DNA of 64,000 nt from Talpa occidentalis (GCF_014898055.3 NW_023601322.1:6839312-6903311), one strand, 5' to 3'. Counted from the first letter of the stretch, positions 24,175 to 36,798 are shown. The notes: generated from the letters alone by a model not told the origin. Numbers and translations: made by a program.

Positions 24175-25759
24175 AAGAATATTAACATCATGGACACAGC
24201 AAATGAAGACATTATTTCTCCTTGGACCAAGGTTAGTTAACAAGCGAAGTGGAAGATGTTCCAAATATAAGGCAAGGCACAGGCACCACATGTTAAATGG
24301 AGGAGGTAAGGGGAGAATGGACTACACACCACACATTTCATTTGGCCTGCACGGCAGTCCTGAGGGAGGGAGCTTTCCACATGAGGACTGTCTTAGTCAC
24401 CTGAAACAACCTGGCTTTGGTCAACACAATAAAATGCAGACAGTGAGGTGTGCTCCCCTTTCACCTGCCTCCAGAGCCTTTGCTTTGAACTTCGTGAATC
24501 CATAGACACTGATTAAGAGACAGCTGCTTGCTCAGAGAACGACACACCAGTAAGTTTTGAGGAGTGAATGAAGAAAGTAATTTTAGATTTATGTACAACT
24601 TTAATTTCTGAAACTTTTTACATAGCTCCCCCAAAATAAAATTAATTACAACAAAAAGTTAAGTGGGACCAAACGAGACTAAATTAAGGTGTCAAACAGT
24701 GAGACAGAATAGAGTTAAGTGCCAGAGAGAATACTGATGGGTGGACAGGTGGGGGCGGCTGCAGGTGAAATTAGATCTGCTACATATACAGGAAAGCAAA
24801 ATGGAGAGGGAACCGACTTCCATCGGGAGCACAATGTATGGGCATAGAGTGAATGAGGCTCTGAAAAGGATAAAATTATGTAATAACTAGTTACACTTTA
24901 AGTAAAAACTTCAAAAAAAAAGTAACAGGGTAACCATCACTGAGAGGTGAGAGATTAATTACTAGCATGTTTTTGAGAAATCTATGATGTGATAAAGTAA
25001 TTCGCCATGTCAACAGTCGTAGAAAATCATACGAGAGGGCCCATCCATTTATGCTCAAACTCTGAGGGCAACTTATGCACAGATAAGTATAGCACAAATC
25101 GTGATGCAATTCACTAAAGAAGGTAAATTAATTTACCTTACATTAATCAGTGTTGTTCTGGCCTGTGTACTACTTTGCACCGAACTTTCAAAAATTAGAG
25201 AAATGAACAGGAGAAAAATAATAACGAAATATAAAACACAGCGCAGTGAACAGGCCTCTGTTACTCAGCTTAACTAAGGTCCAGGGCAGATGCGTGTCCA
25301 GATGTTCACATTGGAACACGGTTTACACTAACTCACCCAGGAAGTGCTTAGGAAGTCCACCAGACAACTCCCTGGAGGCCATAGCACTACAGGCCCTGGC
25401 AATGAAGAGGACCCCCAACAGCCCTGCACAAGAAGTGCCTGTGTGCAGTATCTCACTGTCCTCCTCAGGCCTCTCCTCTGGAATTTCTATGCTTGCAAAT
25501 GCCCCAAATCTGCTATCCTATATTGGCACCTAGAACGAGGAGAATTCTGCAGGTGTGATGGTCAGAAGATGGCAGCACTGCCACTGAGTCCCCGGCTGTT
25601 AAAGAGGGATAGTTCCCTTCATGTGCAGGTTTAGCACATTCCAAACTCCGAGTCTGCAGTTCACTGAAAACCACTCAGTCATGTGAAGTACCATCCTGTT
25701 AGTGCTTTTTCCATCCTAAAATTCTGTGAAAGGTTTTTGTTTTAAATCAAATTCTAGGA

Positions 25760-27260
25760 CTTCACACATACACACACCCCTGTTAATATCGCTGCCTTGA
25801 AGAGGGCCAGGAGGGATGTTGTTTCGCTCACAAGAGGAACAACTGTTCTAGACAGAGACAACACTGAGGAATCCTGGAGACCACAGAGACTGAACCTGCA
25901 AGGATTCTGGGGGGACCCATGCACGCGGTGGTGGAAGGTAGATGGCGAGGAACGTGGGGAAGGAGATGACAGGACTAGCCGGAGAGAAGAGAGGTGGCAC
26001 AGAAGACAAAACCTCAACACCAAGTGGAAGAACTGAGGTGCCCACATGGGCTGGGACCCCAGCAAGCAGGACAGCAGGGAAGGCACTCTGTCCTACACCC
26101 CATGCAGCCCTCAGCATCTGCACTGGGGTCTGGGCGTGACAGCAGCAGGCAGGTCACTGCAGCCCTGGGGCCATGGACACACAGCAGGCTCCCTAGGGGA
26201 AGAGCAAAGTAGACAATCCCTGGCTTGTACCCTCGCTTGAGTACAGCCCCTGTCTGGCACAACACCCATTGCTCAACCCTACCCTTGAGGTTGAGGCAAG
26301 CAAAGATGGTTTAAGACATTTTGGCTAAAGAGCATTGGGGCCAATGGATCCCCACTGCACAACTCGGTTGCCCACAGCATTGTGGGAAGCTTGGACCATT
26401 GGTGCTCACCTGCTGCCCCTCACCAGTACCAGTGACTCACCTCTATAGGTGCAGAGCATCAATCTATCAGGCAAAAGACACCTAAAGATCTTGGCTAAAA
26501 AAACTTACTATAAAGTCAATTTGTCAAGACAAGACAAGGAAACTCCCTACTACACCGCATAAAAACTAACAATGAAGAGACGAGTGTTTTGCTTCTGCAT
26601 CACCAGTGTGTTTTTCTGAGAGAAGTCTCAGTCCAGCAGAACTCTGGAAATTGCCTAGTGAGCTTAAGGTAAGAATTACAGCCATGCTTGTTGGATTTAG
26701 AAATACAACAATGATCAAAAACTGCATTCAGTAAGGAGAGAGAAAATAAGATCACTACTAAGACAATAATGGATCTAAAAAATACAGTAGGTGTTTCCAA
26801 ACTTAACAAATGCAAGTTAATGCAGAGGATCAGCAAACTTGAAAGCACAGAGGCAGGACATGCAAACGGGACGATAGGGGAAAAAAAAAAAACAACTTTT
26901 AAGAGCAGTTTTGCGATAACCTACAAAATATCATCCATACTATGGGGGCCCCAGAACAAAGAGAAATGCCTAGAAAATGTATTTAAGTAAATACTACCTT
27001 AATCTGTGAGATGAAGCAGAAACCCTGATCCAAGAGGTCCCCTCGTACTGACAGTGATACACCCTGGCATATCATAATTAAACTTGAAAGCTCATAACAA
27101 AAGAACACCAAGCAGCCAGAGTAAGAGTAACCTGAGAAGGGAGCATCATGAAATATTTTAAGAGCAAAGATTTCCAACCTAGGCTAAGCAGTGTGCGAGC
27201 TCAGGCTAGCTAAGCTAGAGTAAGGCAAGGCTAGGAATTGCACGAGCTCTGGCAGGCTGG
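25760..27260 (+). mobile_element. Ancient L1/HAL1-like 5' region and ORF1 remnant
   Basis: The right part follows L1 ORF1 order: ATGGATCTAAAAAATACAGT (26,769), a segment near 26,920-26,945 reading CCTACAAAATATCATCC, CATATCATAATTAAACTTGA (27,069) and GAGCATCATGAAATATTTTA (27,142). The frame is broken by stops and indels. The GC-richer left part (25.8-26.5 kb) could be its 5'UTR; that is inference. No ORF2 sequence follows, which suits a HAL1-type half-L1. Confidence 0.5.
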
Positions 27261-27740
27261 GATGGAACTGGACTTTTAGTAAACATGTGTACAAACCTGA
27301 CACCTCCAAAATGTCATTACACAATATTATTTCAGTACAATTTTAAATAAGTTAACTGACTACTTAGAGCCTACAATTTTAGTCTAAGTACTATTAAGCA
27401 GTGATTTTATTCCATGCAGCTATAGCTTAAGCACAACAAATTCGACTTAAAAGTAAGTATGCACTTAAGTTACTTAGTAAATATTAATTAAGTGTACAGT
27501 CAAGATTCTGTGTCCAGAGCTACAGTATCTCTGGTCACTTAGACGTCTGATATTTTGTATAAGAAAAAGGTCATTATTATCATATGCAATAAATTATATG
27601 GTAGGAGAATATTTTGGGAAGGTATTTTCTAGATAGCATGCTTACAGAAATTATCACGAGTAGGCCTTCACCAAGAAATACTTCTTCCCTATGGTCTGTG
27701 TGAAATCAGAATTTCTTACTAGTCATAAAAAAATATTTAA

Positions 27741-27995
27741 GGAGCCTCCTGGGTAGCACAGGCGGTTGAGCACTGCACTGTGAAGCTGTCCACAGCCTCT
27801 GCAGTGCCAGGCTGCAAAGCAACCCACATGGCATAGCAGACCTCTCCTGTCCGTCCCGCCTGCTGCTCCCCTCAGCAGTTTATTTCAGTCAGTCTGCCTG
27901 TTCTGTTCCCTGCTCTGTCTCTGGTGAATCCTCTCACCCTCCTGCGCTTCTGACTGTACCCAGTGCTTGTATAAATAAATAATTAAATCTTTAAA
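27741..27995 (+). mobile_element. tRNA-derived SINE (Rhin-1-like)
   Basis: Older copy with a changed head (GGAGCCTCCTGGGTAGCAC) and a damaged B box. The body motifs CCCCTCAGCAGT and CCTGTTCTGTTCCCTGCTCT and the tail TTGTATAAATAAATAATTAA are clear. It runs directly into an L1 3' tail without an obvious flanking duplication. Confidence 0.9.
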
Positions 27996-28090
27996 AAGGG
28001 GAGGGATTGGGGTCAGAATGGGGGGATTGCAAATGTATGAGGAATATAAAAATAAAATTTATTAAAAAAAAAGAAAAAAAGAAAAAAAAA
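27996..28090 (+). mobile_element. Severely 5'-truncated LINE-1 3' tail
   Basis: GGGAGGGATTGGGGTCAGAA through GGAATATAAAAATAAAATTT to an A-rich tail, nearly the same as 220-296. Only about 90 bp remains, and it abuts the 3' end of the preceding SINE. Confidence 0.75.
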
Positions 28091-28215
28091 ATGACATGGA
28101 CAGAATAAAAATAATTACTGCAAACTAGCAGTGGACATACGATCATACCCTGAAACATGAATACGATCTGCAAAATAAGACAAAAAAAAAAAAAAGATAA
28201 AAAAAATTATTTAAA

Positions 28216-28512
28216 TCTTCACTATCAAACTTGGTAGCCACCAGCTGCATGTGAACCATGTACTGGGCATTTGAAAAGTGCTATTTTGAATTTAGATGTG
28301 CTCTAAGTTTAAAATATGTGTTATTCAAGACAATCATTAATTAAAAAGTAATTTGATTACATATTAAAATAACTTATATTTTTTAAAAAAGGTATTACTT
28401 GCATTTAATTCACTTGTTTCCCTCTACTTTTGCTAATAAGACTATTAACAATTTAAAATCATATGTGGCTCCCATTTGTTTAAATATGCTTCTTTTGGAC
28501 AGCTGATCTAAA
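28216..28512. mobile_element. Ancient MER-type repeat
   Basis: Begins with CAAACTTGGTAGCCACCAGC and ends with CTTCTTTTGGACAGCTGATC, around an AT-rich centre. This resembles a common old eutherian interspersed element with CACATGTGGCT-type arms. I do not assign a family name. Confidence 0.45.
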
Positions 28513-29084
28513 CAAGATTCAGAAACGCTAGAAAAAATTTAATTGCCTATGGTTTTAAGGCATAATGACTGTAAAATTTTATTCCCAAATGACAAACAGC
28601 TATTACAATTATTACTGTAATTAAAATATGACCTATTATACATGAAAAATCTGCTAGCAAAATCTGTTTATGAGTTCAGTAATTTATTATAAATAGTTAT
28701 CCATATCAATTTGCAAGAACTTAGCCTTCAATAACTATTTTCTAACTCTTCACTGTTCTTTGAACCTATTGATTTGCATAAATATTACTAAAAATCTGTC
28801 ACATTTTCTCTACTTGGCAGTAATTAAGTTTCACTAATTTTCTTTTAATCTAGAATTTGGGCGACTTAAGAACAGAAACAACCATGACAGGGAAACATTA
28901 AGTCCTTCCAGGGTCAATTTCAAGCCCAGACAAAACTTCTCGACAGCACTGCCCATCGGCACTCATCAAGCAAGAGGTAGGTCACTCGTTGGCAGCTGCT
29001 TCCTGCTACATCCTAGTCTGTCTTCATCAACAGTCAATTTTACAAAAAAAAAAAAAAATCATAAAAATACTCTACTTCATATTT

Positions 29085-29380
29085 CCATATTCTCAATCGT
29101 GATGGTTCTTGGAATTTTCCATTTTGTTCCCCTAAAGTTACCAGTGACTTCACATTTTCCAGATTCAATGGGTTCCTTTCAGCCCTGATGTTTTCATAGT
29201 GAATCTATCATATCTGACATAGACCTTCAACACCATATGGCTTTCTTGAACTAATTCAAGGATATTATGGGGATTCTTGCAACCAGTTAAGAAAAATGTT
29301 TAAATCTCTCAAGTCATGGTTGATTTAGTGGCTGCTCTTCTGACTTCTTCCCTTTTCATCTAACACCTTTTGAGGTAAGC
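29085..29380 (+). mobile_element. LINE-2 fragment
   Basis: CTAAAGTTACCAGTGACTTC followed by GATTCAATGGGTTCCTTTCA and AGCCCTGATG matches the L2 reverse-transcriptase region order (AAAGTCACCAATGACCTCC…AATCCAATGG…). It is diverged, with approximate edges. Confidence 0.55.
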
Positions 29381-32300
29381 TGGATGAACCCCAAGAACTG
29401 TACTGCTTATAAAGGACAATTGTTGAGGACTCAAACACTGAAATCTACCCTCCGTCTCCCTGGATAACCAGACCATATTTAGAAAAGCCTACTCACATAA
29501 TAATTCTCTTCAGAAAGTTCCTGCAAGGTAATCCTGCTATTGTTATCGAGGAGGGACAACATCTTGAAGTCTACACAGCCAGTGAGCAGTAAGGCAAGGA
29601 TTCAAAGTAAATGAGCATCTGAAATAGGCAAAGAAGGTCTAGGGAAGGGATTTGGTCACATTCCAGGGGTTCCAGCACAATAAAGATTATGCACTTCATA
29701 GACTATAGAAAGAAATGATCATTGTTATATAATTTTTACCATTATCACTTTTATTATTTCTGCTCCCTACCCAAATACGTCACACTCATGCAGCACTCAG
29801 AATTACCAGATTTAACTTGCTCACTTTCCTCTAGTCTGTTTCATAGTCTGTGCTCTTTTCTCAGCTTTAACACCCAAACCAAGTACTTCCAGGCTAGTCT
29901 TGACTCCAATTTCTGCACTTCCACCTTCAACTTATGCCAATATCCCCCATCTACCAAATTCTACACTGGACCCCCTGGTATGTGACTTAAATCCCTTACC
30001 CAGACCTTTTTTGCCTGTTTCAGATACTCATGTCCTTTGAATCCTTGCTTTACCATTTTCTGGCTGTGTAGACTTATGAAGGAGGATGTAAAATATCTTG
30101 CTTAACAGCAGTACTTACTTTGTAGGAGCTCTATGAAGAGTAAATGATTTTATTTTCATAAAGTGCTTATCTACCACCACACAAAGTAGTTACTATGTGG
30201 CCTGGTTAAATAAGTTATACGCTATGAAAGTCTCTAATAGAGTCAGCTTCTATTCCTTCAGGCTATGAAAATTTGAGTCATACAACTGATGCATAGATAT
30301 AAACTTACCAAGCACACACATGTGATTTTGATAGATTGCTGTTAATTTGCTTGATTTCTATCCTATTTACTGGGTGGTAGAATAATGGAGAGACTGCACC
30401 TATCCTTGAGGGGTTTGAAATATGTGACAAAGGTAGTACAATGAACAGTTGAGTGTGATAAATAATATCCAGAGATTCATCCCGAAATACTTTTCCTCCT
30501 ACGCCCCTAAACTAGGTTCTGAGAATATAGCGGTTTTAAAGAGCGATTCAAATCACCATCTCAAGTGCTTATAGATTTGGGCAAAGGAAATCTATATTTA
30601 CGAACCGTGACAAGGGCCACAAAGGAAATAGCCAGGTTTCATGATAAAGACACACGGGTGTGTGCCCCGCCCCTGCCAGTTGACTCAGTGCATGAAGACA
30701 TTTCCTCTGAGAATATCCAAACTTCCAGAAGCAGCTGAGACAGAGAGAGAAGCCACCCCCAGATACGGAGTTCAGCAAAGGTTTAGGGAGATGGTGGGAG
30801 GTATGGTACCTAATAGAAAGAAGGCACTTGGCTCTTCCTACCAGATGAGTGAGGGCTCAGACAGCCAGAGCCTTAGACAGAGGACCAGGCCCCAGAGCCT
30901 TCACTGTTTTGTGGGCCAGGGGGAGAGGTGTTGGGATTTTGTGTACATACATTTGGTGCCTCTGAAATTTTTCAGGCAAAGAATTTATGTTCTAAAACAT
31001 GAAACAATAGGAAATATAAAGGGGTACCTATGCCATTGCTGTGATCCGAAAAGGGTGTCACTGCAAGTGACATCTCAGCTAAGATCTGCAGGATGAGAAG
31101 TTAATCCGTGGTGCAGAGTAAGGGGTCAGATAGATGCAGATCCCCAGGAACTGAGGCCAAAATTTAAACTTGCACTTCTGAATCTACTCTACTATTTATA
31201 ATCAAAAAAGGAGAAAGATTTGTGATTAAGATAAATTGGTTATCAACTCTAGCAATTTTAAACTGAAATCTAACTTGAATTTTAACAATAAATAACATAT
31301 CCCCAAATCTCTACTGCAACATTTTCTCTACTTTGGCTAGATTTTAAAAACCATATATTCTGATTTTTGCCTTGAGCTCTTCTTATATAGCCCCAGGGCT
31401 ATAAACCTGAAAATATAATTTAAATACCTTTAACCTTTTGTAAAGGTTAAAATTCCAGAAAAAAATAGAGAGATAGGCTTGATCTCAAAAAAATGTCCTA
31501 AAACTATAGAATCTCAGGAAATGGGAAAATCAGAGTCCATGAAGATACTACTTATGGATAATGACAAACAGAAAATCAAATGTTCTCATCTACTAATGAG
31601 TACATTCAAACCACTGCTGGTTCATTCAGCACGCAGGTGTGGCAAGCCTTCCCGTGTCTGATCAGCACTTTAGGAGGTGCCACGTCTATAATGATAGAAC
31701 AATGCTCGGTCCCTCCCCCCAAAGGCAGGAATCTACTGGAGGAGAGAGACAAGGAGACCAGCTACTGAAGCAGGTAAGTAAGCCACAGTGATGTGCTATG
31801 GCTGTTAAAGGTGCATGGGACCTGCAGGAACAGCAACCAGCCCGGATTCAAAAGCAAGGGAGTTATAACTTGCAAATTCTCGAGGACGTGATCTGTGCAG
31901 AAGGAGCAAGCACCCAAGAAGAGGTAAGATGAAGCAGGATGATTTGAAAAAACAACCAAGGTGCACTGTGGCAGGCGGGAGAGAGGCTGAACTGCCAGAG
32001 AGAAGTTTGGTTGTAGAAAGTCTGGTTTTAGTCTGTAGACAATAGGGGGAATGATATTCACAATCATACTTGCTTTTAAAAACCTTCCTGTCTGTGATAC
32101 TGGTGGTTTGGAACTGATAGAAACAATAGGCAACTGCTGTAATTCGAGAGAAAAAGATGGATCCAGGAAATAAACCAGGTACGACATTGAGGGGAAATCT
32201 GGAATACAGTGCAGAATCAACAGTCCTTGGGGACTGACTGGCGTGGGAGACAGGACAGAGACAAGGGTGAATATGATTCCTAGTGCCAGCAAGTTAGTCG

Positions 32301-32624
32301 AACAATGGCTCTGCTTTTCCAGATCTGAACCAGAGACTTAGTTACAACCACAATCAATCTTCCTTTTCCAAAAATGAGAATCACAGATTTTCCATAGAGT
32401 ATGGAGGCAGAATCATTCCACTGGAGTCTCAGGTAACCCAGAGAGAAAAACTGACTTACACGCAGTGCATATGTGCACAAAGACAACTGATACATATGTG
32501 GCTTGTACTAAAGTATCATCTCTCAAATTTAATATCACAAGCCTAGGTGTGTCTGACCAAGGTTGGAAATAACTGGAAGATACTTTAGACACTGTTAGCC
32601 ACAGAAGTAATACACCTTTATATG

Positions 32625-32635
<11 letters not shown>

Positions 32636-32667
<32 letters not shown>
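32636..32667. repeat. (TA)n microsatellite, about 16 units
   Basis: Uninterrupted alternating TA tract inside the CDH7 last intron. Confidence 0.95.
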
Positions 32668-32670
<3 letters not shown>

Positions 32671-34754
32671 GAAACTGGTCAAAGACAGTTGCCTGCACTT
32701 TCTAGTATCAAGGCTGCAACACCCAAACAGGCATTGCCTAGAGACGCACCCATATTTCCTACTGGGAAACACACCTCCTCAGTGCCATCCAGAATGCAGC
32801 GGTGCCTGTTTTGCCATCCTGGCTCTGACTTCTTGTGTCTGTCTTCTTATTTATGGTTTTCTCAGATTACAGTGTGCTTGAAAATATTTAATAATACCTG
32901 CCTTGGAAATATGTTCTGAGAGTTAAATTAGAGCATGCTTGTAAAGCACTTCGTTAATGGTTACCACTTAGTACGAACTCATTAAATGTCATTCATTTTT
33001 AGTATGCTCGCACGTGTTTGGAAGGGGAACACATCTGCTACCATCAATTAGCCACTGTCATGAACGCCTCACTATCTCGAGGCCTATGATGTCACACACG
33101 CGCTGGTGGTGACACTCACAATGGGCATCAGCCTTTTTACATGGTGCCCGCATTTTAATACTACCACAAATCTAAGAAAACATTTTCCTGTGGAGACAAA
33201 TCATGAGTGGCCACAGTAACAGGAAAGGAAGTAACGGTATTTATATTCGCACTTGGGAGGTGTCGGAAAAAAGTGAAAATACGCGTGTTAGTGCCTGACC
33301 GCCAGGAGTGGACAGTGGTGTCCACAAATGCCTTACACAGCCAGGAGCTGGGCAAAAATACCTAACGCCAGAGGTAATACTCTAGGATTTCAATGCCTTG
33401 GACCTAAAAGTCCCAGGAAGAAAAAAAAAAAACTTACTATAGTGAATCCAGGGACAGTTTTTGGGTGTAGGCTGAAGTTTCTCTGGGTAGACTAACAGAA
33501 AATCTAGCTGTAACATTCTCTGAATAGGTGTGTAATATTTTCTGCTGAAACAAAATTTTAGCAAAACTCAAATTCTCTGATTATATCTCCACATCCACCA
33601 AAGTAAGAATGCATTATCATTCATAGAATTGGTTTTTTAAAATGCTCTCAGCCTGATTGAAAATGTGTAGTGAAATTGATGGAGTTGGTACAAAATATTT
33701 ATTCAAGCACTGGAATACTAAAGATCTTGCCACGTAAGGATGAAATTTTTCCATATGAAAAATAATTGAAGGGTCTAACAAGTATGACAATAACGTCCCC
33801 AATTCAAGTTGTGCGCAGTGACTAAAGTAAGCCTCATATTCTAGTTTTTGGATTCTATCTTTCATTTAGAGGCTTCAGGTGTAAATAAGTGAGCTATACA
33901 AAGTGAAAGGTTGGAAGAAGAAAGGGAAATCAGTAAAGAATTCACCCATCAAGTTAGTCTTCTAACTTCAGGAAACATGAATTCAAATCTGAAGAACCAC
34001 ATTTGAATACAGGTTGGGTATCTTTAAAGTCTATTTCCTTTGTACTGAATTGAAAGCAGTGGTTGGGAGTAAGGAGACCTAATATCTTACCACAAAGTGG
34101 CCACTGGTTTCACGAACTCCTGAAAATCCTTGAACCACAATGCACCTATTTTCCTCTCTGCAAAGTGCAGAGATTTGGGTGGGCACCTGTTAGCATGATG
34201 TCCTCCACCCTAATGTTCTTGGAAGGTCAGCCACATGACTGGTGCCTGAGCTGGCGTGCCCTGGAACACAAGCCCAGCATGCAGAGAAGCTGGCTCTGTC
34301 GGGAGCCCAAAGCCCAGGTGCTAATCTGCCTTCCTCTCTCTCCCATGTCCACCACTGCAGCTTGCCTTTTTCCTGGCACTTTTTGTCTAGAAGCCCAGAA
34401 AGGTTTGAGTTACCAAGCTTGTATCTAGCATCTAGAAATAGGATTCACACCTATTTGTGCACAAGAAGTCAAGTTCCATGTCAGACTCTCGTCTGCCCCA
34501 CCTCTGCGGATTCAGCCTCACTGTCTCGACACCTAACCTGGGAAGGAAAACTCAGAGCCTGTGTTCATGAGACGGTCCAAGGAGTAGGCAAAGCCTGATC
34601 ATCGAAAGGCCCAGGAAAGAACACAGAGATCTGCTCGGGAGGTGAGTCGCCGGCAGGGGAGCGGATGGTTGCTGGGAGGAGCGAGCTGGGGGCAGACACC
34701 CTGGCCACAAATTGCCTTTCAGCACAATAACACGCTGTTGTATGTTTGTGGTGA

Positions 34755-34862
34755 TTTTTTTTTTTTTTTTTTTTTTTGGTGGTACCCTCGCTGGCAGCAG
34801 GGGAACGAACCGGAGCTGCAGAGGCTGCCAGAGCTCAACCACTGTGCCACCAGGGGAGGCCC
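34755..34862 (-). mobile_element. Head-only tRNA-derived SINE with poly(A)
   Basis: On the minus strand, GGGCCTCCCCTGGTGGCACA begins the element at 34,862. After about 85 bp, which include the B-box region (CCGGTTCGTTCCC), the sequence goes straight into a 23-nt A-run (the T-run at 34,755-34,777). The roughly 150-bp SINE body present in every other copy is absent. Confidence 0.88.
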
Positions 34863-35574
34863 TGTCTTTTGTTTTTGTTTTTTAACAGTCATTGTACTTA
34901 GGGATTTTGACAGAATCCCTAAAACCCCATCCTGAGTGAGAGATACACACATATTTTATGAACAAAAAGTAACAGTGAGGTAAGGAGTCTTAACTAGGAT
35001 CATCCAACCTAAACTGCAAGTATTTTCTAAAAACAAGCTGGCTTCATTAGGTGGCCAGTTTTTTGTTTTTTTAAAGTTATCTGTTGGGAATGATTAAATT
35101 TCAGGGAATACAATTTTATCTTCTTCCTTTCAAATAGAGCATAATCTAAATTTTTAAACCTGGACAGCTTATCACAGACAAGGGCCCCTCCCCACCCCAT
35201 CTACCCTAGCCTTTAATTTTGTTCTTTTTTTGAGCTAAAGACATTGTCCTTTTAAATATGATGGGACATATCTAGGCTATTCAGCTATTATAAAATAAGT
35301 ATGCTATTTAAGCCTGTATTTTTTAGACCTTGCAGAACAGTAAGAAAGACTGTAACGGGTTCCTCTTTTTCAGTATTTACTCCCTTATATTCTATTCTAA
35401 TCATGCTTTAACTGAGAATGACTTGTCTTTTCTATCAGAAATTTCTGAAAGTTTTGCCATATGTGTAAAAGATGGTAAAAAAAAAAAGTGTTCTCTTCTA
35501 GATTTAGGTGGTTAGCCAAAGCTACTGAAAGTACTAACTCCCATTCTTCGAGATTATTTACAGTGTACTAATGA

Positions 35575-35690
35575 CTGAGTTTTGGCTTGGTAGGCACATG
35601 AATTATCTTATTTAATTTCATAACAATCTTATGGATCTAGTTCCATTATTTTCCCTTCCAGATTAACCAGGCAGTTTTAGAACTAAATGA
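35575..35690 (+). mobile_element. Probable MIR fragment
   Basis: ATGAATTATCTTATTTAATT, CATAACAATCTTATGGATCT and a TTATTTTCCC segment match the MIR region (…ATTATCTCATTTAATCCTCACAACAACCCTATGA…). Confidence 0.55.
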
Positions 35691-36523
35691 AAGGAAAAAA
35701 AAAAAGGGCTTACCTAAATCCACAAATCTTGTTTTTAAACATGACATGATGAACACCACATTGCTAGACTCTAATTTTCCAAAAATAAATTGACAAATTA
35801 TATTGAACCATAAGGAAACACACAGTACAGTCTTGACTGCATTATTAAAATGCTTATTGTCCTTGAAGGAAATCGCTGTGTAGAGAGGAACTCAGCTAAG
35901 GAGCAAGCCCATGCCCCAACACCCACGTCTCCCAACGTTTGAAAGAATGCTGCAGAATCTCTTCCACAACTGCAACTAAATATGAATCATAAATCCAATT
36001 TAACCAAATAACAAAGTAACCATGAAAAAGTACAATTAAATATGTTAATTCTTCTGGGGAAATAACTTTTTCATTGCTGAAATGGCATTCTCTTTACATT
36101 TGCTAATAATTACAAAATCCATTTTAAATCTTCTCTGAAAAGAGGTAGGTTATAAAACCCTAATTTCCAACATAAGCATATTATCAAAAACAGAAAAGTC
36201 TATTCTTAATACCTATCTGCACTGGATCCTACAGTAAACAGGGCTTTTTTTTTTTCTTTAATCTTGAAAAATTCCAGTTTTAAACAGAAGCCATTTATCT
36301 TCACTGTTGTTTTTGAAATGAAGTTAACCATCTTTTCCTGGTTATATCTTATCCACCCCTAGAAAGTGTGGTTCATGATCATGGATTGCTCAGCGAGAAA
36401 AACACCAGCTCATGGAACAGTGGAGTGTGCTCTCAAAAAGACACTATAAAGGAGTCGAAAGAGGAAAGTGGTGAGACCTGGGCGTGTCTGCTCTTACAGC
36501 ACAAACACTGGAAAGGCACCTAC

Positions 36524-36775
36524 CCAGCAGCGTCAGGACACAGGCCAAGATAGCGATGAGGGCGCCAGTACTGAGACCCGCCGGTAACACGTAGGCCTCC
36601 GCGTTGCAGGTCTGGGCTATCCCGTCTGCATCACAATCACAGACACGGATGGTGAGGGTATTGGTGCTGCTGAGGGAAGGTGAACCACTGTCCACGATGA
36701 AGATTGGAAGGTAGTAAACAGACTGCTCCTGTCTCCGGAAGCCATTTCTCCTGGTGAGAATGGAGGCTGTGTTGT
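36524..36775 (-). CDS. CDH7: Cadherin-7, penultimate coding exon (EC5 end and TM start)
   Basis: This 252-nt exon has the size usual for the penultimate exon of type II cadherins. It encodes window residues 211-295: the second half of EC5, with LTRRNGF (217-223) and IVDSGSP (237-243), then the membrane-proximal cysteine cluster [12 protein letters not shown] (256-267), then the start of the transmembrane helix, [14 protein letters not shown] (281-294). The acceptor is tttttctcag|ACAACA and the donor is CTGCTGG|gtaggt; both split codons join in frame (G|AC gives Asp, G|TG gives Val). An antisense L1 fragment begins only about 25 nt upstream of the acceptor, so much of the splice-site context beyond the pyrimidine tract is repeat-derived. 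The reading frame has no stop or frameshift. Confidence 0.94.
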
Positions 36776-36798
36776 CTGAGAAAAAGAAACAGCCACAT

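Larger units (their letters stand above)
21736..36523 (-). other. CDH7: CDH7 last intron (14,788 nt)
   Basis: Bounded by donor gtaggt (36,518-36,523) and acceptor ctgtttcag. It holds an L1 ORF2 fragment (22.7-23.1 kb), a MIR (23.65 kb), three Rhin-1-like SINEs (23.9, 27.7 and 34.8 kb), an ancient L1/HAL1-like 5' segment (25.8-27.3 kb), an L1 tail (28.0 kb), a MER-type repeat (28.2 kb), an L2 fragment (29.1 kb), a TA microsatellite (32.6 kb) and a MIR (35.6 kb). No nested gene is recognised in the rest. Confidence 0.85.

Noticed and set aside
25754..26265. Cluster of seven or more overlapping open frames in all frames
   Set aside because: The local high G+C lowers stop-codon frequency. No frame shows a domain or consistent codon use, and the region adjoins an L1/HAL1-like remnant.
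31762..32292. 176-residue minus-strand open frame, the longest in the window
   Set aside because: It lies in the CDH7 last intron, shows no domain or repeat-protein match I recognise, has no mRNA-like poly(A) flank and is unsupported by splice-site context; most likely a chance frame in pyrimidine-rich sequence.
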